DNA of 64,000 bases from Rhodosporidiobolus odoratus (GCA_034387635.1 JAOANU010000001.1:124001-188000), one strand, 5' to 3'; numbered from the stretch's first letter, positions 25,237 through 37,663 are shown. A program made the numbers and translations. Notes: generated from the sequence alone by a model not told the origin.

Positions 25237-26837
25237 CTACACCCCACCTCTCCGACTATGAACCCTATAGATAGGCGGCGGCGGCGTTACCCCCCTCCCC
25301 CCCTCCTCTCCCTCCTCCTCCACCTCCACCTTCAAATTCGACCTCAAAGGCCTAGGGGGAGAAATGACGATCCCGTTCGGACCGTTCCTACTCCTACTGC
25401 TCTCGTTTCGACTCAGTACGCGGGCGGGACGGAAAGAAGGACCGGCGATGGCGATCATTTCTGGCTCTGACTCGGGCTCGAGGTGGGGATCTTGCTGAGA
25501 GCCGTAGTCGGAAGGAGAATGAGGCTGGTCAAAGGAGGTTGAGGGTTTCGTGAAGCGAGTCCATGAAGAGGAGGGGGTTTCGCCGTGGTCTACTTTGGAA
25601 GTGGTGGAAGCGAGTCGGAGGCGGCGGAGAGCGGAGGGGGAGGTTGAGTCGGCGGAGAGGGAACGCAGGGGGTTAAGGCGAGGGCCGAAGGTGAGACCCT
25701 GCGCGTTCGGAGTGTTGGGATCAAGAAAGTCAGCCTCGGGAGTCCGCAAAGGTAGAGACGTAAGATCAGGGAAGGAAGGACAAACTTACCGCGAGCAGAT
25801 TCAGGACTCCGACGATGAACACCAACCAGGCACTGACCTGTACCCAACCCGTTACCGCATGCGAAAGTACCACGCAGCCTAAAAAGATCTGGATGAGGCC
25901 GAGGACGCCTACGCCGTGGTCGGGTCCGAAAGAAGGAAAGGTTGAAGCCCAGAACCGTGTGGCGGGGAGGTAGAGTTTAGAGGGGAGAGGGAGCTCGGAG
26001 ACTAGGGAGAGGAGCAGGATCATGGCTGATATAGAGGTGCGAGTCAGCTGAAAGTGAAGATAGTGAAGTGGGACAAGACAACGAACCGCAGAAGATCCGT
26101 TCGAGCGTGCTAAACACGACCCCACCAGCAGTCTTCGGTATACTCGTGCCGCCAACGTACGCGCAGGACTCGCGGCCCTCCGCGCTGGCCCTGGCGAGAG
26201 AAGACGAAGCAGTGTTTGTCGCGGTTGGAAGGGCGGTCGAGAATGGCTGTGAGGCGGAATGGGAAGTCGTGGACGTAGGGCGGCGCTTGCTAGTCGTGTA
26301 GGTCGTGGTGGCGGCGTCCTCGTCTTCGTCGAGCACCGTGGTCGAGATTGGCTCGCGCTTCTGCAGCTCGTGCCGACGGACTCGATGGAAGCCCTTCGCA
26401 GTTGTAGGTGCTGCAGTGGCGCTTGACAAAGCGAACCCCGCAGGTACAGACGTAGAAGACGAAGAAGCGGCAGAATAGGCGGCGGGCGAAGGTGCAGAGT
26501 CGGCTCCGGCGGCAATGACCTCGCCGTCGAGATTGAAAAGAAGCGACTGGCGTGTGATGACGGTCCAGGCGGTTGTTGCGGGGGTTGACGAGGCGGAAGA
26601 TGAGGTAGGCGAGCGATATCCGCGGATGTCTCTGCAGAAGGAAACAGAGAGTCAGCTTTCAGCGCGCTGAAAAGATGGGTGGATGAGAAAGAAAAGGCGG
26701 GAGAGCTAGACGTACTCGACCATGGTGTATATCTCACCGGAAAAGACGAGGCAGATAGCGACTACGCTGAGGGGGCGAAGTACATTGAGGGAGACGAAGA
26801 GGATGGTGGGTTTGGTGAGAAGTTTCGAGACAGGCAT
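25237..26837 (-). CDS. Fungal four-span membrane protein
   Basis: Four exons on the minus strand start at ATG 26837 and end at TAG 25237-25239. Exon 1 (MPVSKLLTKPTILFV) contains two hydrophobic segments up to YTMVE. Exon 2 is a long Ser/Ala/Thr-rich loop with a Cys-containing end (ESCAYVGGTSIPKTAGGVVF). Exon 3 has two more hydrophobic segments (VGVLGLIQIFLGCVVLSHAV, then VSAWLVFIVGVLNLLA). Exon 4 is a hydrophilic tail with Ser/Pro-rich and acidic runs. The layout is that of an uncharacterised membrane family of basidiomycetes. I cannot name a function. The splice joins (phases 2, 1, 0) all keep the frame. The gene is divergent from JHD1, 1.1 kb away. Confidence 0.75.
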
Positions 26838-27957
26838 GGTGGTCGACAGCGAGAACTGGCAGGGTCTTGCTACCAGAGTTATACGAGGGTCTGTGAGGGT
26901 CTGTTGCGACTTGAGGGAGTTTGGGAATCGGCTTGCGACGAGAAAGTTGCGGTTGCGAGATGCGAGGACTGAAGAACGACTGAAAAGTGGGAAAGCGACC
27001 GGCGCTGAAATAGGTGAAAAGGCGAAGCGAATTGCGGAAGGGAAGAGGGAAGGGACAAGGCAGCACCGTTTTGAGGTAGACCCGCTTGAAGGAGGACAAG
27101 GTGCTTGCCCCGGTTGACAAAGGCGAGGAGGCGCGTGCGAGGACAAGGCAAGGTTGGCGCTGGGGCAGCCGGGGCGGTGCGCTTGCTCGTTGTTGGATAC
27201 ATCCTATGACATGGGAAAGCCAGTCCGCTTGAGCGAGCTTACCTGTCAGAAGGGGAGGGCGGAGGATGCTGAGAGCCAAGTCTGAGGGAAGGAGGGCGAA
27301 ACGGCCGAACAGCTGTAGTGCACACGCTGTGGCGCTCGGTAGTGACATCATGACTTGATGCGGTCATGAGGATTATACGCTGGTGTTCAAGGCAGTCTCG
27401 AACGCATTCAGAGGAAACCCTGGGAAAAGGAAAACTGGCAAAGTTGGCTGGCAAGGGTGTCGTGCGCGACTTTCCAGCCTGTTCTGTTTGTGTTCGGTGA
27501 CTTGAAGCGCCTGTGTGTCTGCGTCTCGGCGTCTGAAAGCGGTTTCGGCCCTGCGTCTGGCCTTGTCGTGCCAGTTTGGGGAGCTGGCAGTGGCAGGCCT
27601 TCTCGAGTGCTTGTACCGTGTTGGCGTACGGTACCGATTAGCGGCAGTCAAAGACAGCGTCCTCCACCGCCTGGACGTGTGTCCACGCTGCCCTTGTGCG
27701 TGTGGTCGATGTAAAAGATGGCGTCGCGGTTTTGAGCGGTCCGCGGCATGTCGAGAGCGAGTTTGTCGCCAATTTGAGGCGTGGGCAGGCGGCTGTGAGT
27801 TGAGCGAGTAGGTTTTGAGTTTGATTGTAACGGTACAGAGTATCCTATGTGAGCCCTGAGAGATCAAGCTGTGAATTCAAACTTCCCCCCGCTCTTGTTC
27901 AAACAATCCTCAACTACACTCGATCTACTCATACAAGGGTACACTCCAACTCCCTAG
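26838..27957. other. Divergent intergenic region before JHD1
   Basis: About 1.1 kb separates the starts of the membrane protein and JHD1. Frames such as 27373-27867 (minus, Arg/His-rich) have no recognisable content and unnatural composition. It likely contains two promoters and possibly a 5' UTR intron of the membrane protein gene. Confidence 0.4.
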
Positions 27958-30900
27958 ATGGCTAAATTAGCCAAGAATACCCCTACATCAACTGCACGAC
28001 CCCGCCGCGCTGCCGTATCAGCTTCACCTTATGGAACTTCAACTCCTCCGACTAAACCTCAATCTCCCGCTCTAAACAAGAACGGGACAGTGCCAAAGAA
28101 GCGAGGGAGACCACCAAAAGTCACGGTAGAGCTGCCCGTCAACCCACAAGAGGTAGAAACCCTCGAGCAGGATCAGGATACAGACGAACCACTCACCCCA
28201 CTCGACGACGACGAACCGGAAGAGCATCAGGAGGCCGTTGTCGAGGACGCGCCAATCAAGGAGGACAAGCCGGCCAAGGTGAAGGAAAACAGCATCTGTC
28301 CGGTTTGCACGAGAAAAGGTGGTCAGGATGCCCTCTGGGTCGAATGCGACAAGTACGTTCAGCTTTTCGCGTTCTTCTCCTCGTACGGCAACAATGGACG
28401 AGGGACTTCCGTGTCGACGAGCCGGGCCTTCGAGTCGGCGCCCTTGCTGTTCCAGTCTGGTTCCCCCACTTTTCCCGGAAATCGTGCTGACCTTCGTCCC
28501 TTGCGCGCCTACAGCTGTCAAAAGTGGTAGTACGTACTTTCTCGGTATGTCTCTCTCCCTCGTGCTCACGCTTCGACAATGGTAGTCATTGGGCATGCGT
28601 GACCCCCTCGCCGACATCCAGTATGTTCCCTGTTCTCACTGTACAACCCGAGCTGGCTCGCATCAGGCTAACCACGTCAATGTCCCCCTACGGTAGCACT
28701 TGACCACGTCGACAAGGTATGTCTCCCTGCTGCCTGTAAATCTGCTGCTCGACCCAGCTGAACGCAACATCCTCTCCTAGTTCTACTGCCCAACCTGCAC
28801 AACCACCTCCGCCACCACCGACAACCCGCTCCACACCACTTACAAGCCCAACGGCGCACTTCCCTCCAGATCTGGCAACTCTACCCCATCCGGAACTCGC
28901 AAGTCTCAACGCACAACCCGCTCAAAAAACATCGACTACGCCAACTTGGACCAACACCTTCCCGCCAACGTCGATCGATGGGCCAAAGTCATCGCGCAGC
29001 GAGAAGAAGAAGGCAAGATTGTGAATGGGTTGAAGAATGGAGCGTTCAAGAGTATGAAGGCGAGTGAGTTGACGGATGAATGGATTTTCGGGGAGGAGGG
29101 GATGAAGGAACCGTTTGTGGTGGAGGAGAGGGAGGGGTTGGGGATGGAGATGCCCCATAAGGGGTTTACGGTGAGGGAAGTGGCAGAGCTGGTTGGTGAG
29201 CCTCTTTCTTTCCCGCTTTCCTCCCGATTCCGTTTCTCCGTTTTTTTCAAAGACCGCCGTTCCGCTCGCCTGCTGTCCTCCACCTCTATGGTGCCCTGAA
29301 TACGCACCTCTCGGTGTACTGTGACACTAGCTGACCTTCATCCTGCTTTAATCTCACTTACCCTTCCCATCCTACCCCCGATCGCAGGCCCACAAACCCC
29401 CCTCGAAGTAATCGACTGCGCCTCTCAATCCTCCCTCAACAACTGGAATCTCGGTCAGTGGGCCGACTACTACGAAGACCCAGAACGGGAGAAGGTTCGG
29501 AACGTCATCTCGCTGGAAGTGAGCGAGACCGAGTTGGGTAGGAGGATTAAGGTTCCGGAGGTTGTACGGTACGTCCAGGATTCTCTCTGCTGTCGGTACT
29601 TTTCCCCCTCCGCCTGCCTTACCCTTACGAGGGCTGAGGAACGGCCGGTGCACCTTCGACGAGCGAAGAGTGCTGACCTCCCTTGCGCACATCGCTCCTG
29701 GCTCGATTTGTTCACAGCAAACTCGACTGGGTCGACAATGTGTGGCCATCGGATATGAAGAAACAGGGAGAGTACCCGAGGGTGCAGAAGTACTGCTTGA
29801 TGAGCGTAGAGAGGTGTTGGACGGTTCGCTCATTTTCCTTACTGTCTGTATTGCCGTACTGAGTATCTCTCTTTCCTCCTGCTCTCCGCATTCGCTTCGC
29901 CACCCGTGTATGTCTTCGCCGCCTTCGATGTGCCTCATTCGCAACGCCCAGGACTGGCACGTCGACTTCGCCGGCTCATCCGTCTTCTACCACGTCCTGC
30001 GAGGTGGCAAAACCTTCTACTTCATCCGACCGACACCTCACAACCTCGCCGCCTACGAGAAATGGAGTGGCAGCAGCGAGAGGCAGGAAGATACTTGGCT
30101 GGGGGATGAGGTCGATATGGTTTACAAGTTGGAGTTGAAGGCGGGGTGGACGGCTTTTATTCCGACTGGGTGGGTACATGCGGTGGTGAGTCCTCTACAC
30201 GTTTCTTCTGTCTTGAGAAGGATGTTACGTTATATGCCTGCGGCGCGCGACCGCATATGGGTTTTGCGGCGCTGATCGTACCTTGCCTCGCTTGTCTGCA
30301 GTACACCCCGTCCGACTCGCTCGTGATCGGCGGCAACTTCCTCCACAGCCTGAACATCCCTACTCAGCTCCGCATCTACCAAATCGAGCTCGCGACAAAG
30401 GCAGGCGTACCCTAGAGTTTTCCGCTTCGTCCACCGCTAACCGCAGCGCTTCCCTCGAACAGGTCCCGCGCAAGTTCCGCTTCCCGCATTTTGTTCGTGA
30501 CGCTCTTTGTAGCTTTTTTTTCTTCGGAAAGGAGCTGACCTGCCTCACGATACAGGTCCGCCTTCTCTGGCTCGTAGCTTGGCACTACCTCCCTCTCCTC
30601 AAAGCCCACCTTCCTGCTTTCCCCACCGGTCCATCCCCGCCCCTTACACCTACCAATCCAGGCCCACAGTCTCCACCCAAGCCCTCTCTCCCTCCTCACC
30701 TCGGTTCCCCTCGCGTCCTCGAAGGCCTCAGACAACTCTCCACCTTTCTCATCGAGCAAACCACCCGTTTCGCCCCTACCGCTCAAGTCTCCGCCGAGCG
30801 TCGACGTCTTGCACGAGAGAATATCCCGTGGAAGAAGGTGACGGACCCCGTCAAGCTCAGCAGGGAGTTTAGGAAGGCTGTCATGATGGCTCTCGGGGAG

Positions 30901-32211
30901 GACGTGAGGAGGGATCGGGAAGCTTGGATGGAGCATGTCGCTTTCATGCCCGCGGATGAGGATGCGGCGAAATTGAGGGAGCAGGAGGTCGCGATGGGAC
31001 AGAACGGTGAGACGAAGGGGGTGAAGAGGAAAGCGGATTCGATGGAAGGGGGTAGGGAAGGGTCGATGGCTCCGCCTCCGCCTGTCAAGTCGGCGAGAAT
31101 CAAGCACGCCAATGTCGTTCCTTCCGCTCCCACTTCTTTCGCTGTGACCGGTGGACTTTCTATGTCCGCCCTTCCACTTCCGCCGACGGGTTACACCTCT
31201 TCGGCTTCATCCTCTTCTTACACCCCGCCAGCTATCCAGCCTGTTCAGCCTCAGCTCCCTCATTCTGTCGTCGTCAAAGATACAAACGGCAGCATCATCG
31301 GTCGTCAGACCGTCCCTCTCGTGCAGACCTCCAGGATGGAAGACCGTATCGATCCCTGCGCTTATCCCGCTACTGGAGCTCGACAGGCCGAGGTACGCGA
31401 GAGTAGGAGTACGCAGAGTGTGGTGAGGAGGTGGGAGAATGACCCGACTGATGCGAATGGGAGAGGCGGAGCGGTGGTTGAGACAAGGACGGTCATCACT
31501 ATCGTCGAGCGGGTCAAGTTCCCCAGTCAAGTCCCTTTCTCGCCTTACGACGTGCAACAACAACAAAGTTCATCCACCTACGGAACGAACACCGGCGCCG
31601 TTCCGGATCCCCAGTCTGCGTTTCAACCTCAAGGAGTCGGTCCGCCTTATCCCCCGGCTCTCCCTCCCGGCGCAGGGAGTACCCTCACCCCTCAGCAACA
31701 AGACCTCCAACTACACGTCAATGCCAGAGCTTCGACCAACCCTTCTCCCTACCCTGCCTACGGGTATCCGTATCACTACAACTTGGCACCCTTCGGGTCG
31801 GGGTCAGCGGCAGGAGGCGCGGGTGGTGGAGGCGGAGGAGCGGGAGGAGAGGGAAGCCTACAACCGCCCAATATCCCTCTGCCGCCCAGTAGTGCGGCTC
31901 ATCTACCCCTTGCGTCCCTACCCCCACCTGCACATCCTTCTGGACCTACGACAATCTCCCAGTCGCAAGCTCAGCACCTCCCCAGTCCGCAGGAACAGTA
32001 TAACGCTCTTCCCTCTTTGCCCCTTCCGCCTCCGCCTTCGTCTCATCATCACCAGCAGCAGCAGCAACAGGGGTACCTCCCGCAAGCATATTCCGTCGCC
32101 GGCTCGGCCCAACAGCCGCACGCGCAGACGGTCACGCAGGCGCAGTTGCAGGTCATGAACTATGCGAATGGGTTTGGGTTAGGCACGGGGCCGAATTCAG
32201 AAATTGGATAG
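27958..32211 (+). CDS. JHD1: PHD-JmjC histone demethylase (JHD1/KDM2-like)
   Basis: Eleven exons (27958-28352, 28515-28529, 28586-28620, 28697-28716, 28781-29195, 29388-29568, 29718-29823, 29952-30185, 30302-30406, 30463-30492, 30556-32211) join in frame to 1063 residues. The start has a basic AT-hook-like KKRGRPPK. The PHD finger shows its zinc ligands across five exons: CPVC, CDNC, HWAC and CPTC. The JmjC core has the iron motif HVDFAG, FYFIRPT with the 2-oxoglutarate lysine just upstream, and the distal histidine in [17 protein letters not shown] and [10 protein letters not shown] after the core are typical of KDM2/JHD1. The family removes methyl groups from H3K36 in the nucleus. The long C-terminus is Pro/Gln-rich with a His/Gln run near 32043-32070. 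Three successive microexons (15, 35 and 20 nt) make up the PHD finger. Confidence 0.92.
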
Positions 32212-32576
32212 GAGGAGCTCTTGAGGGGAAAGGCGACAGTGCGGAGCTATGATAGAGCCGGAGGAGGGAGGGGGAGGGGGAGGAGGGGTGGTGGACGGCT
32301 TTTGCTTGTAGCTTATCTTTGGTCGATTCTTCCTTTTCCTCTTTCTTCTTAGCTTCTTTTCCCTCTCTTCTTCTCGCTTGCCTGCCACGTCTTACCATAC
32401 CCGATACCGGAGTGCAAGGTGCTCTCAGTATATGACCAGTCCTCTGTCTATTTGGATATGACGGAGGCGCGAGGGTTGCGTGAGAATGCATCGAGTACAG
32501 GCCTCGCATAGCGTGAGCAACACGGCTGATGCGTCGCAAGACTCTGTGGAGACAGTTCTTGCGACATAGAGCAGAC
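32212..32576. other. Convergent intergenic region
   Basis: This is the 3' flank shared by JHD1 and the SGNH-like gene. A G-rich run occurs at about 32260-32290. No gene is seen. Confidence 0.45.
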
Positions 32577-34457
32577 TCAGAACGTCTCCAATAACCCGCC
32601 TGCTTCGACCGCCTCGCCCCAAATCGTATCGAGGAGATTGAGGAGGATGAGGGCTTTCTCCATATTGACCTGTCGAAACCGAAGATGAGTCAGTTGTCCC
32701 ACCAACACTGGCTGCAGAAGACTTGGAAAAAAGAAGGAGAGATGGAAGGGCCCGACGTACTTGATAAGAATAATGTGATCCGTCGTAGCTACGCGAGAAG
32801 GAGCGACGTGGTGTCAGACGCGGGTGAGAAGGGCGCATTAGCTGACAAGGAGACGCGACGGAGAATGGAAGCACAAGAAGGAAAGAATCGTGTACGCACC
32901 TCTCAGCCCCCTCCGTAACATTGTACCACTCAACCCGTTTCATCCCCACTCCCTCCTCCACAAACTCTCCTGGACTTTGCGCCTCCAATGCCTCCCCGAC
33001 CTCCCTGTTATACCTCTTGACATTCTCCTCCCCCTGTTCCACCCTCCACCTTTCGGGTTTCCCCTCCGCAGGGGCATGGATCCCCATCCATATCCCTACG
33101 GGCTTGGGGAAGATCCGAGCAGAGCGAGAGAGGAACGGCTTGATGAATCCTTGAATGGCGGTGAGGGAGTTGAGGTGGTGGTGGAGACCGAAACCGCTTA
33201 TGAAGGCGTGGGAAAGGATCTGTTTGTGGGCCGGGAGGGAGGAGCGCCACAAGTCGTAGGTGGACAGGAGGAGGTGCGGAGGTTGGGCACCCCAGCTGCA
33301 GGACGGGTGAGGAACAATGCCAATGATTGCGAGAAATCAGACACGCATGCGAAAACGAGGGAAGGGGATGAACGCACGAGTTTAGCTCAAAGAAGATGAA
33401 GGCCTCGCCACCACATACGGAACTCGCCATAGCTTGCGAGTTGGTCACGCTCATTTCGCGGCAATGTGCTTTTCTGGCAGCGAGAGGAAGAAACTGCATC
33501 AGCCTGTATACCGTTTTGCTTCTACAGCTCAGGGTGACTGGAAGTGAGGGAAAGCCTGATGCACCTGTCGTCAAACATAGCATTCCCCCTGCACCTCTCC
33601 CCCTCCTTCTCGACCGCTCCACTCTCCCGGCCCGTCAAAAGAATGAAAAGCGCGTTGACCACATGCCTGACGAAACTATCCCCTCTGAGCATCATACCCC
33701 CGAATGCCTGAAGCAAATCGCAGGCTTCTTCGGGTGTGTACAGGTGAGGCTCTGCACAGCCGTGGGGGGAAAGGTCGAAGGAGGGTTTGAAGGAGGAGAG
33801 GGTGTGCAAGTCGGAGACGGGGATTGAGTCATCTACATGACGGGAGGCGCCATCAGGACGAATACGGGCGAGGGAGAGGGCGTGCAGTAGCTCGGTCGAG
33901 TTGCAGGAGCCGGGCGTGCGATAGTATTGAGGTTTCAGGAAGCGGGGGCCTACGACTATGGAAGACAGGCCGAGAACGCCGGACGGGCTGTGCAGAGGTG
34001 AAGGTCGTCGAGGTGATTGAGGCCAGGGCGTCGAGGTAATTCTGGCGGCTAGTAAAGAAGGGGAAGGGGAGTAGGTCCGCCATAAAGCCCATCCCGCCAT
34101 GGCAAGGGTAACTAGCTGCAACACGCTCGGCCGACCCCGCGGTATACTCGGCAGCTTCGAACGAAGCCTTCTCTCTTTGCTGCCCGAGTTCTGCCGGCCT
34201 GTCGCTCCGCTGCTGTCAATCGGATTCGAGGGAGGGAAGGGGTCGGATCCGAGTAGAGGAGAGAATGGCTGATCAAACGAGTTGTGACGGTGTAGAGGTG
34301 TTTGGTGACCATTCTCCATGGTCCACTCGCGGTGCTCTACCTTCGGAGACTGTGGAGCACGGGGAGAGTTTAATTGAACATGGCGAAGACGGGCTGGATG
34401 CAAGCGACAAGAGGGACGTACGCGGAAGACTGCACTCGATCGCGGTGTTTCTAGCAT
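32577..34457 (-). CDS. Type II membrane SGNH / PC-esterase-like protein
   Basis: The start is ATG 34457 or the in-frame ATG at 34319 (MENGHQTPLHRHN), and the stop is TGA 32577-32579. A short cytoplasmic region is followed by one hydrophobic anchor (LQLVTLAMAGWALW), suggesting a type II Golgi or secretory membrane protein. The luminal part shows EEACDLLQAFGGMMLRGDSF, containing the GDS nucleophile block, then RHVVNALFILL, a Cys-rich stretch, FISGFGLHHHL, and near the end the DGSHY motif expected to supply the catalytic Asp and His. This order fits the eukaryotic SGNH domain of Cas1-like O-acetyltransferases and PC-esterases acting on glycans. There is no following multi-span acyltransferase domain. 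Exon joins 33565/33473 and 33378/33295 keep the frame. Glycan acetylation or deacetylation is inferred. Confidence 0.75.
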
Positions 34458-37399
34458 ATCTATGAGTCACGTCCGGTGAGATTGGTGTCGTACGAGCCGA
34501 GCGACGTGAGAGAGAAGGAAAAGAGCAACTTGGCTCATGATGCTGTTGGCCTGGTATGAAACGTGGCCTCAGACGGCTAGCAGGCGCTTTGCAGGCTCGC
34601 ACACTAGCTCGTGAGTGCGAGGGCCTTAGATGCAGCGGAATATACAGCAAAGAACAAGTTTGACATCGGAGAAGCGGTTTTGACGATCTCTTGTACCCGT
34701 CCTTTCGGCTGTAATAGCATCCGGGGTTCAAGCGCACGTACATCTAGCACGCATGTTTTTCGTGTGATGCAAGCGTGGCTGATGTACGGGCGAGCTCTGA
34801 TCCCGCTCGCCCTTTCCCACCGTGACCTCCGGCACTTTCTTCGCCGAGCATGACACTCAGTCTGATGCATGAAGTCGCCATGGTCGTATCAGGTCCTCTG
34901 TGACGCTAAGCTGCTGTACTGCCCATAAGCTATGGCAGCAGGTCATTCCTGTTCGTGCAGGGTCACTCCTCTTTGGCTTTTCACAGGGCTCCTGCGGCAA
35001 TCACCACACCCCGCCCTGGCGCAGCTCATGCGGCTACGCTGCTGCTTATGGCTTGAACCACAATGACAAGGATTCTCACTCCCTGTCTGCCCTTGTCGTC
35101 ACAGGACAGACCAAATTTCCCCAACGGCACCTTTTTGTCCTTCTCGAGTCTTCAATCTCCTCTGCATCACTGAAGACATCCCTACTCCATGGATCACCTT
35201 GTTCTAATCAACAGTACTTGCCCTGCCAAGGGAACGATCAACAATGTAATGAGTTTGTCCCTTCCTCCTCCGGACCTTCTCAGATTTGCTGGTCATTGTT
35301 CAATTGCTTTCTTGGGCCTGCTGTTCTTCTGGCTCTGTGTGGCCCTTCTTTCAGCCTTGACACTCCCTTCGGCCGGGAGCCTAGCTCATCCGTGACCAGG
35401 ACAATGAGGACTCGAAGGATCCAGCGGCCATTCCAATTTGTTTGAGCTTTGATTCTCCTGGCTAGGAGAGTCACCAAAGGCGGGCGGCTGCTACGAGGAG
35501 CAAGGGTGGGTGATTAACCTCAGGAGGGACTGGTGTTGGGGCCGGGAAGGTGAAAGTTGTTAGGATGTTCTCTTTCTTCCCCTTCTTCTCACACCGTTGT
35601 ACACCATCTACTCTGCACCACTGCCGGTTGATGATGTCCGCTGGTATTGTTCTGTGCCTAACCTACCTTCTTTCTGCCCTTTTTTTCTCTACCGTCTGCA
35701 TGTTGCTGTTTCTGGCCCTCAACAGTAAGCAGATTATTCACAGTCGCCTGCTATTCCGCACGGTGTGCACATTGTTCTTTCTTGCCCAAGTCTTGCCATG
35801 ATCAAGGGTTTCATAGTGCTATGGTAACCTGCATTCTCATCACTTTGAATGCACAGGATGGAACTATTGGCGTGGGATGTCTTTGTTTGTAGACTCAATC
35901 GTCTCTTCGGCAATGGCAACAAGGTACTTGGTGCGTGTGGGCAGAGAGAAGCGAGATAAAGCGTGACCAGCGTATCTGTCTCTCACTCCTCTGCCCAGAC
36001 GAGAAGGGCGCCATTCGGGCATGCAACACCCTCCCTTCTTGTCCAGGAAGAGGAATACTGCAAAGCGCTGTTTGGGGATGGCAAGCGGGCAAAGAACAGC
36101 AAACTAGCAGTCTCCTGAGCTTCCTCAAAGGCAAGGACACGATGAGATGAAGAGCAAGATGCAACTTCCATCTCTCCTGGTCTCTCCCTCGCTCAAAGTC
36201 TTTTTCTTTGAGAACACTTCACTGAGGAATTGACCCGTCGAGAGTTCTCTCTTTGATCCCTCAGCACACACCCACGCCTGCAGAGAATGGCTAGTCCCTG
36301 TGAAGCTAGTTCCTTCCAGGCAGCTGGACAACTTGTGCAGATTTGTTTCTTCTTCTTCTTCTTCTCTAGTTCTCGTGACAAGGGTTAATGTGCACTTCCT
36401 TACAGAGTGAGGAAGTTGGGCATGGTTATGTGTGGCCAAAGCAGCAGCAAGCACATGCAATCAAATAGGAATGCTCCGCTGACCTTCTCAACTGGCTGGT
36501 GCTCTCCATCATCCTTGTGCTCACGGTGAGCCAGGCTGACATACCGAGATCACGCACTCTCTGCCACATGCCACACGCAGCAGCAGCCCTGGACTTCTGC
36601 AGTATTCCTGAGCGAGCCCCAAACTTTGAAGTTCACTTAAAGTCAGATCCAGCTCCTTTGTGCATTGTGTGGTCTCTTTCTTGTTCACATCAGTCTAGAG
36701 AAGCCATTGACAGCAGTTTCCACGCCCTGCTACAAAACCAAACACCATTACTCTAGTGATGTTATCTCCATTTGAACTCGGCTCTGTTTCCCTCCATTGA
36801 CAGCAAGTTCTTCCTGCACACAGTCGCCACGCCAATGTACTGCTTCCCGCTCTCCCGCTTTGTAGACGGACTGCCTGATCTGCCAATGCAGTTTGATTTG
36901 TTGCCTCTTCTTCTTATCCTGCCGCTTGCATTTGCGAGCCCCTTATTGCTGGTAGATTGTGTCATGCCGACGCTGCACCAAGTGGTGTGGGGGTGAAGCA
37001 GATAGCAGGGCACAGACATGAAGCAGACAGTCTGGTTGACTAGTTTCTGCGCTGACGCGGAAGAATCAAAACTTACCGATATCCGGTACACTCTGCTTAG
37101 GCTGGATCTATCGTAGGAAAGGCCTGGCTTACGTACTACTGGTGTATCACATCAGAGCAGTCAGACGCTCAACTTGACACCAAGAATGGCAGATAACGGG
37201 CCCAAACATGGTTATCCTGTACATTTGAACGTACGAGCCATTCACAACCTAAGCCCAGCGGACAGTCCCAGCATAGGCTGCATGAGCTAGAGCAAACCAG
37301 AGCCTACAAGGGTGAGCGGAAGTATGCGTGCAGCGTCACCAAAGAAAAGGAGATCAAGGAGGGCCTCGAGCAGAACACCAAGGTTACAAAGCTCTGCGT
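34458..37399. other. Gene-poor region of about 3 kb
   Basis: No frame here has a recognisable domain. Short open frames (for example 34900-35445 plus, 36499-36756 plus, 35983-36171 minus) are Leu/Ser/Cys-rich and contradict each other. By eye the sequence is less GC-rich than the flanking genes. It could be decayed transposon sequence or non-coding RNA, but I see no terminal repeats, reverse transcriptase, integrase or transposase motif. Confidence 0.4.
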
Positions 37400-37663
37400 T
37401 TACGGATGGGGCTTCTCCTTCTTCTCGCGCCAGAGCTGCTTGGTCCACGGTGAGTTAACTCAAAGAAAGGTGTATGGGCTGAATAACGGAAGAGAAGGAC
37501 ATACGGCAAGGAGACCAACACCAGAGACCTTGACGACCTGTATGGCACGAGAGCAAGTCAGTATAAGCGATTGGGCGGAAAACCGCCCAAACGACGCCAA
37601 ATAGCATCCAGAGACAACGGAAATATAACTTTCCTTGTAGCGGACACCGGGAATGCGCTTTGC
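37400..37663 (-). pseudogene. Truncated RPS23 (uS12) pseudogene
   Basis: This matches the last three exons of the intact RPS23 gene 0.6 kb away. It keeps KRIPGVRYK with an in-frame TAG just before it, [11 protein letters not shown] flanked by CAG and GTATGT, and the final exon LWREKKEKP ending at TAA (37400-37402), where the parent has KPRS. The splice donor after RYK is GAAAGT instead of the parent's GCGAGT. The upstream half of the gene is absent. Introns are retained, so it arose by DNA duplication, not retrotransposition. It is not expected to make a ribosomal protein. Confidence 0.85.

Noticed and set aside
25261..25330. Pyrimidine-rich run near the membrane protein stop
   Set aside because: It is the complement of the Glu/Gly-rich coding end of that gene, not a regulatory repeat.
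27373..27867. 165-codon minus-strand frame between the membrane protein and JHD1
   Set aside because: Arg/His/Pro-rich with no domain and no splice logic; typical of GC-rich non-coding DNA.
33374..33411. A possible 8-nt microexon in the SGNH-like gene
   Set aside because: Reading straight through GTATGTGG keeps the frame and phase into the next exon, so no microexon or 33-nt intron is needed.
34900..35445. 181-codon plus-strand frame in the gene-poor block
   Set aside because: Cys/Ser/Leu-rich with hydrophobic patches but no family match and conflicting frames around it. Not enough for a gene call.
37210..37604. Open plus-strand frame without ATG across the RPS23 pseudogene
   Set aside because: It is antisense to the pseudogene exons and has no start codon. 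The clear minus-strand RPS23 match explains the sequence.
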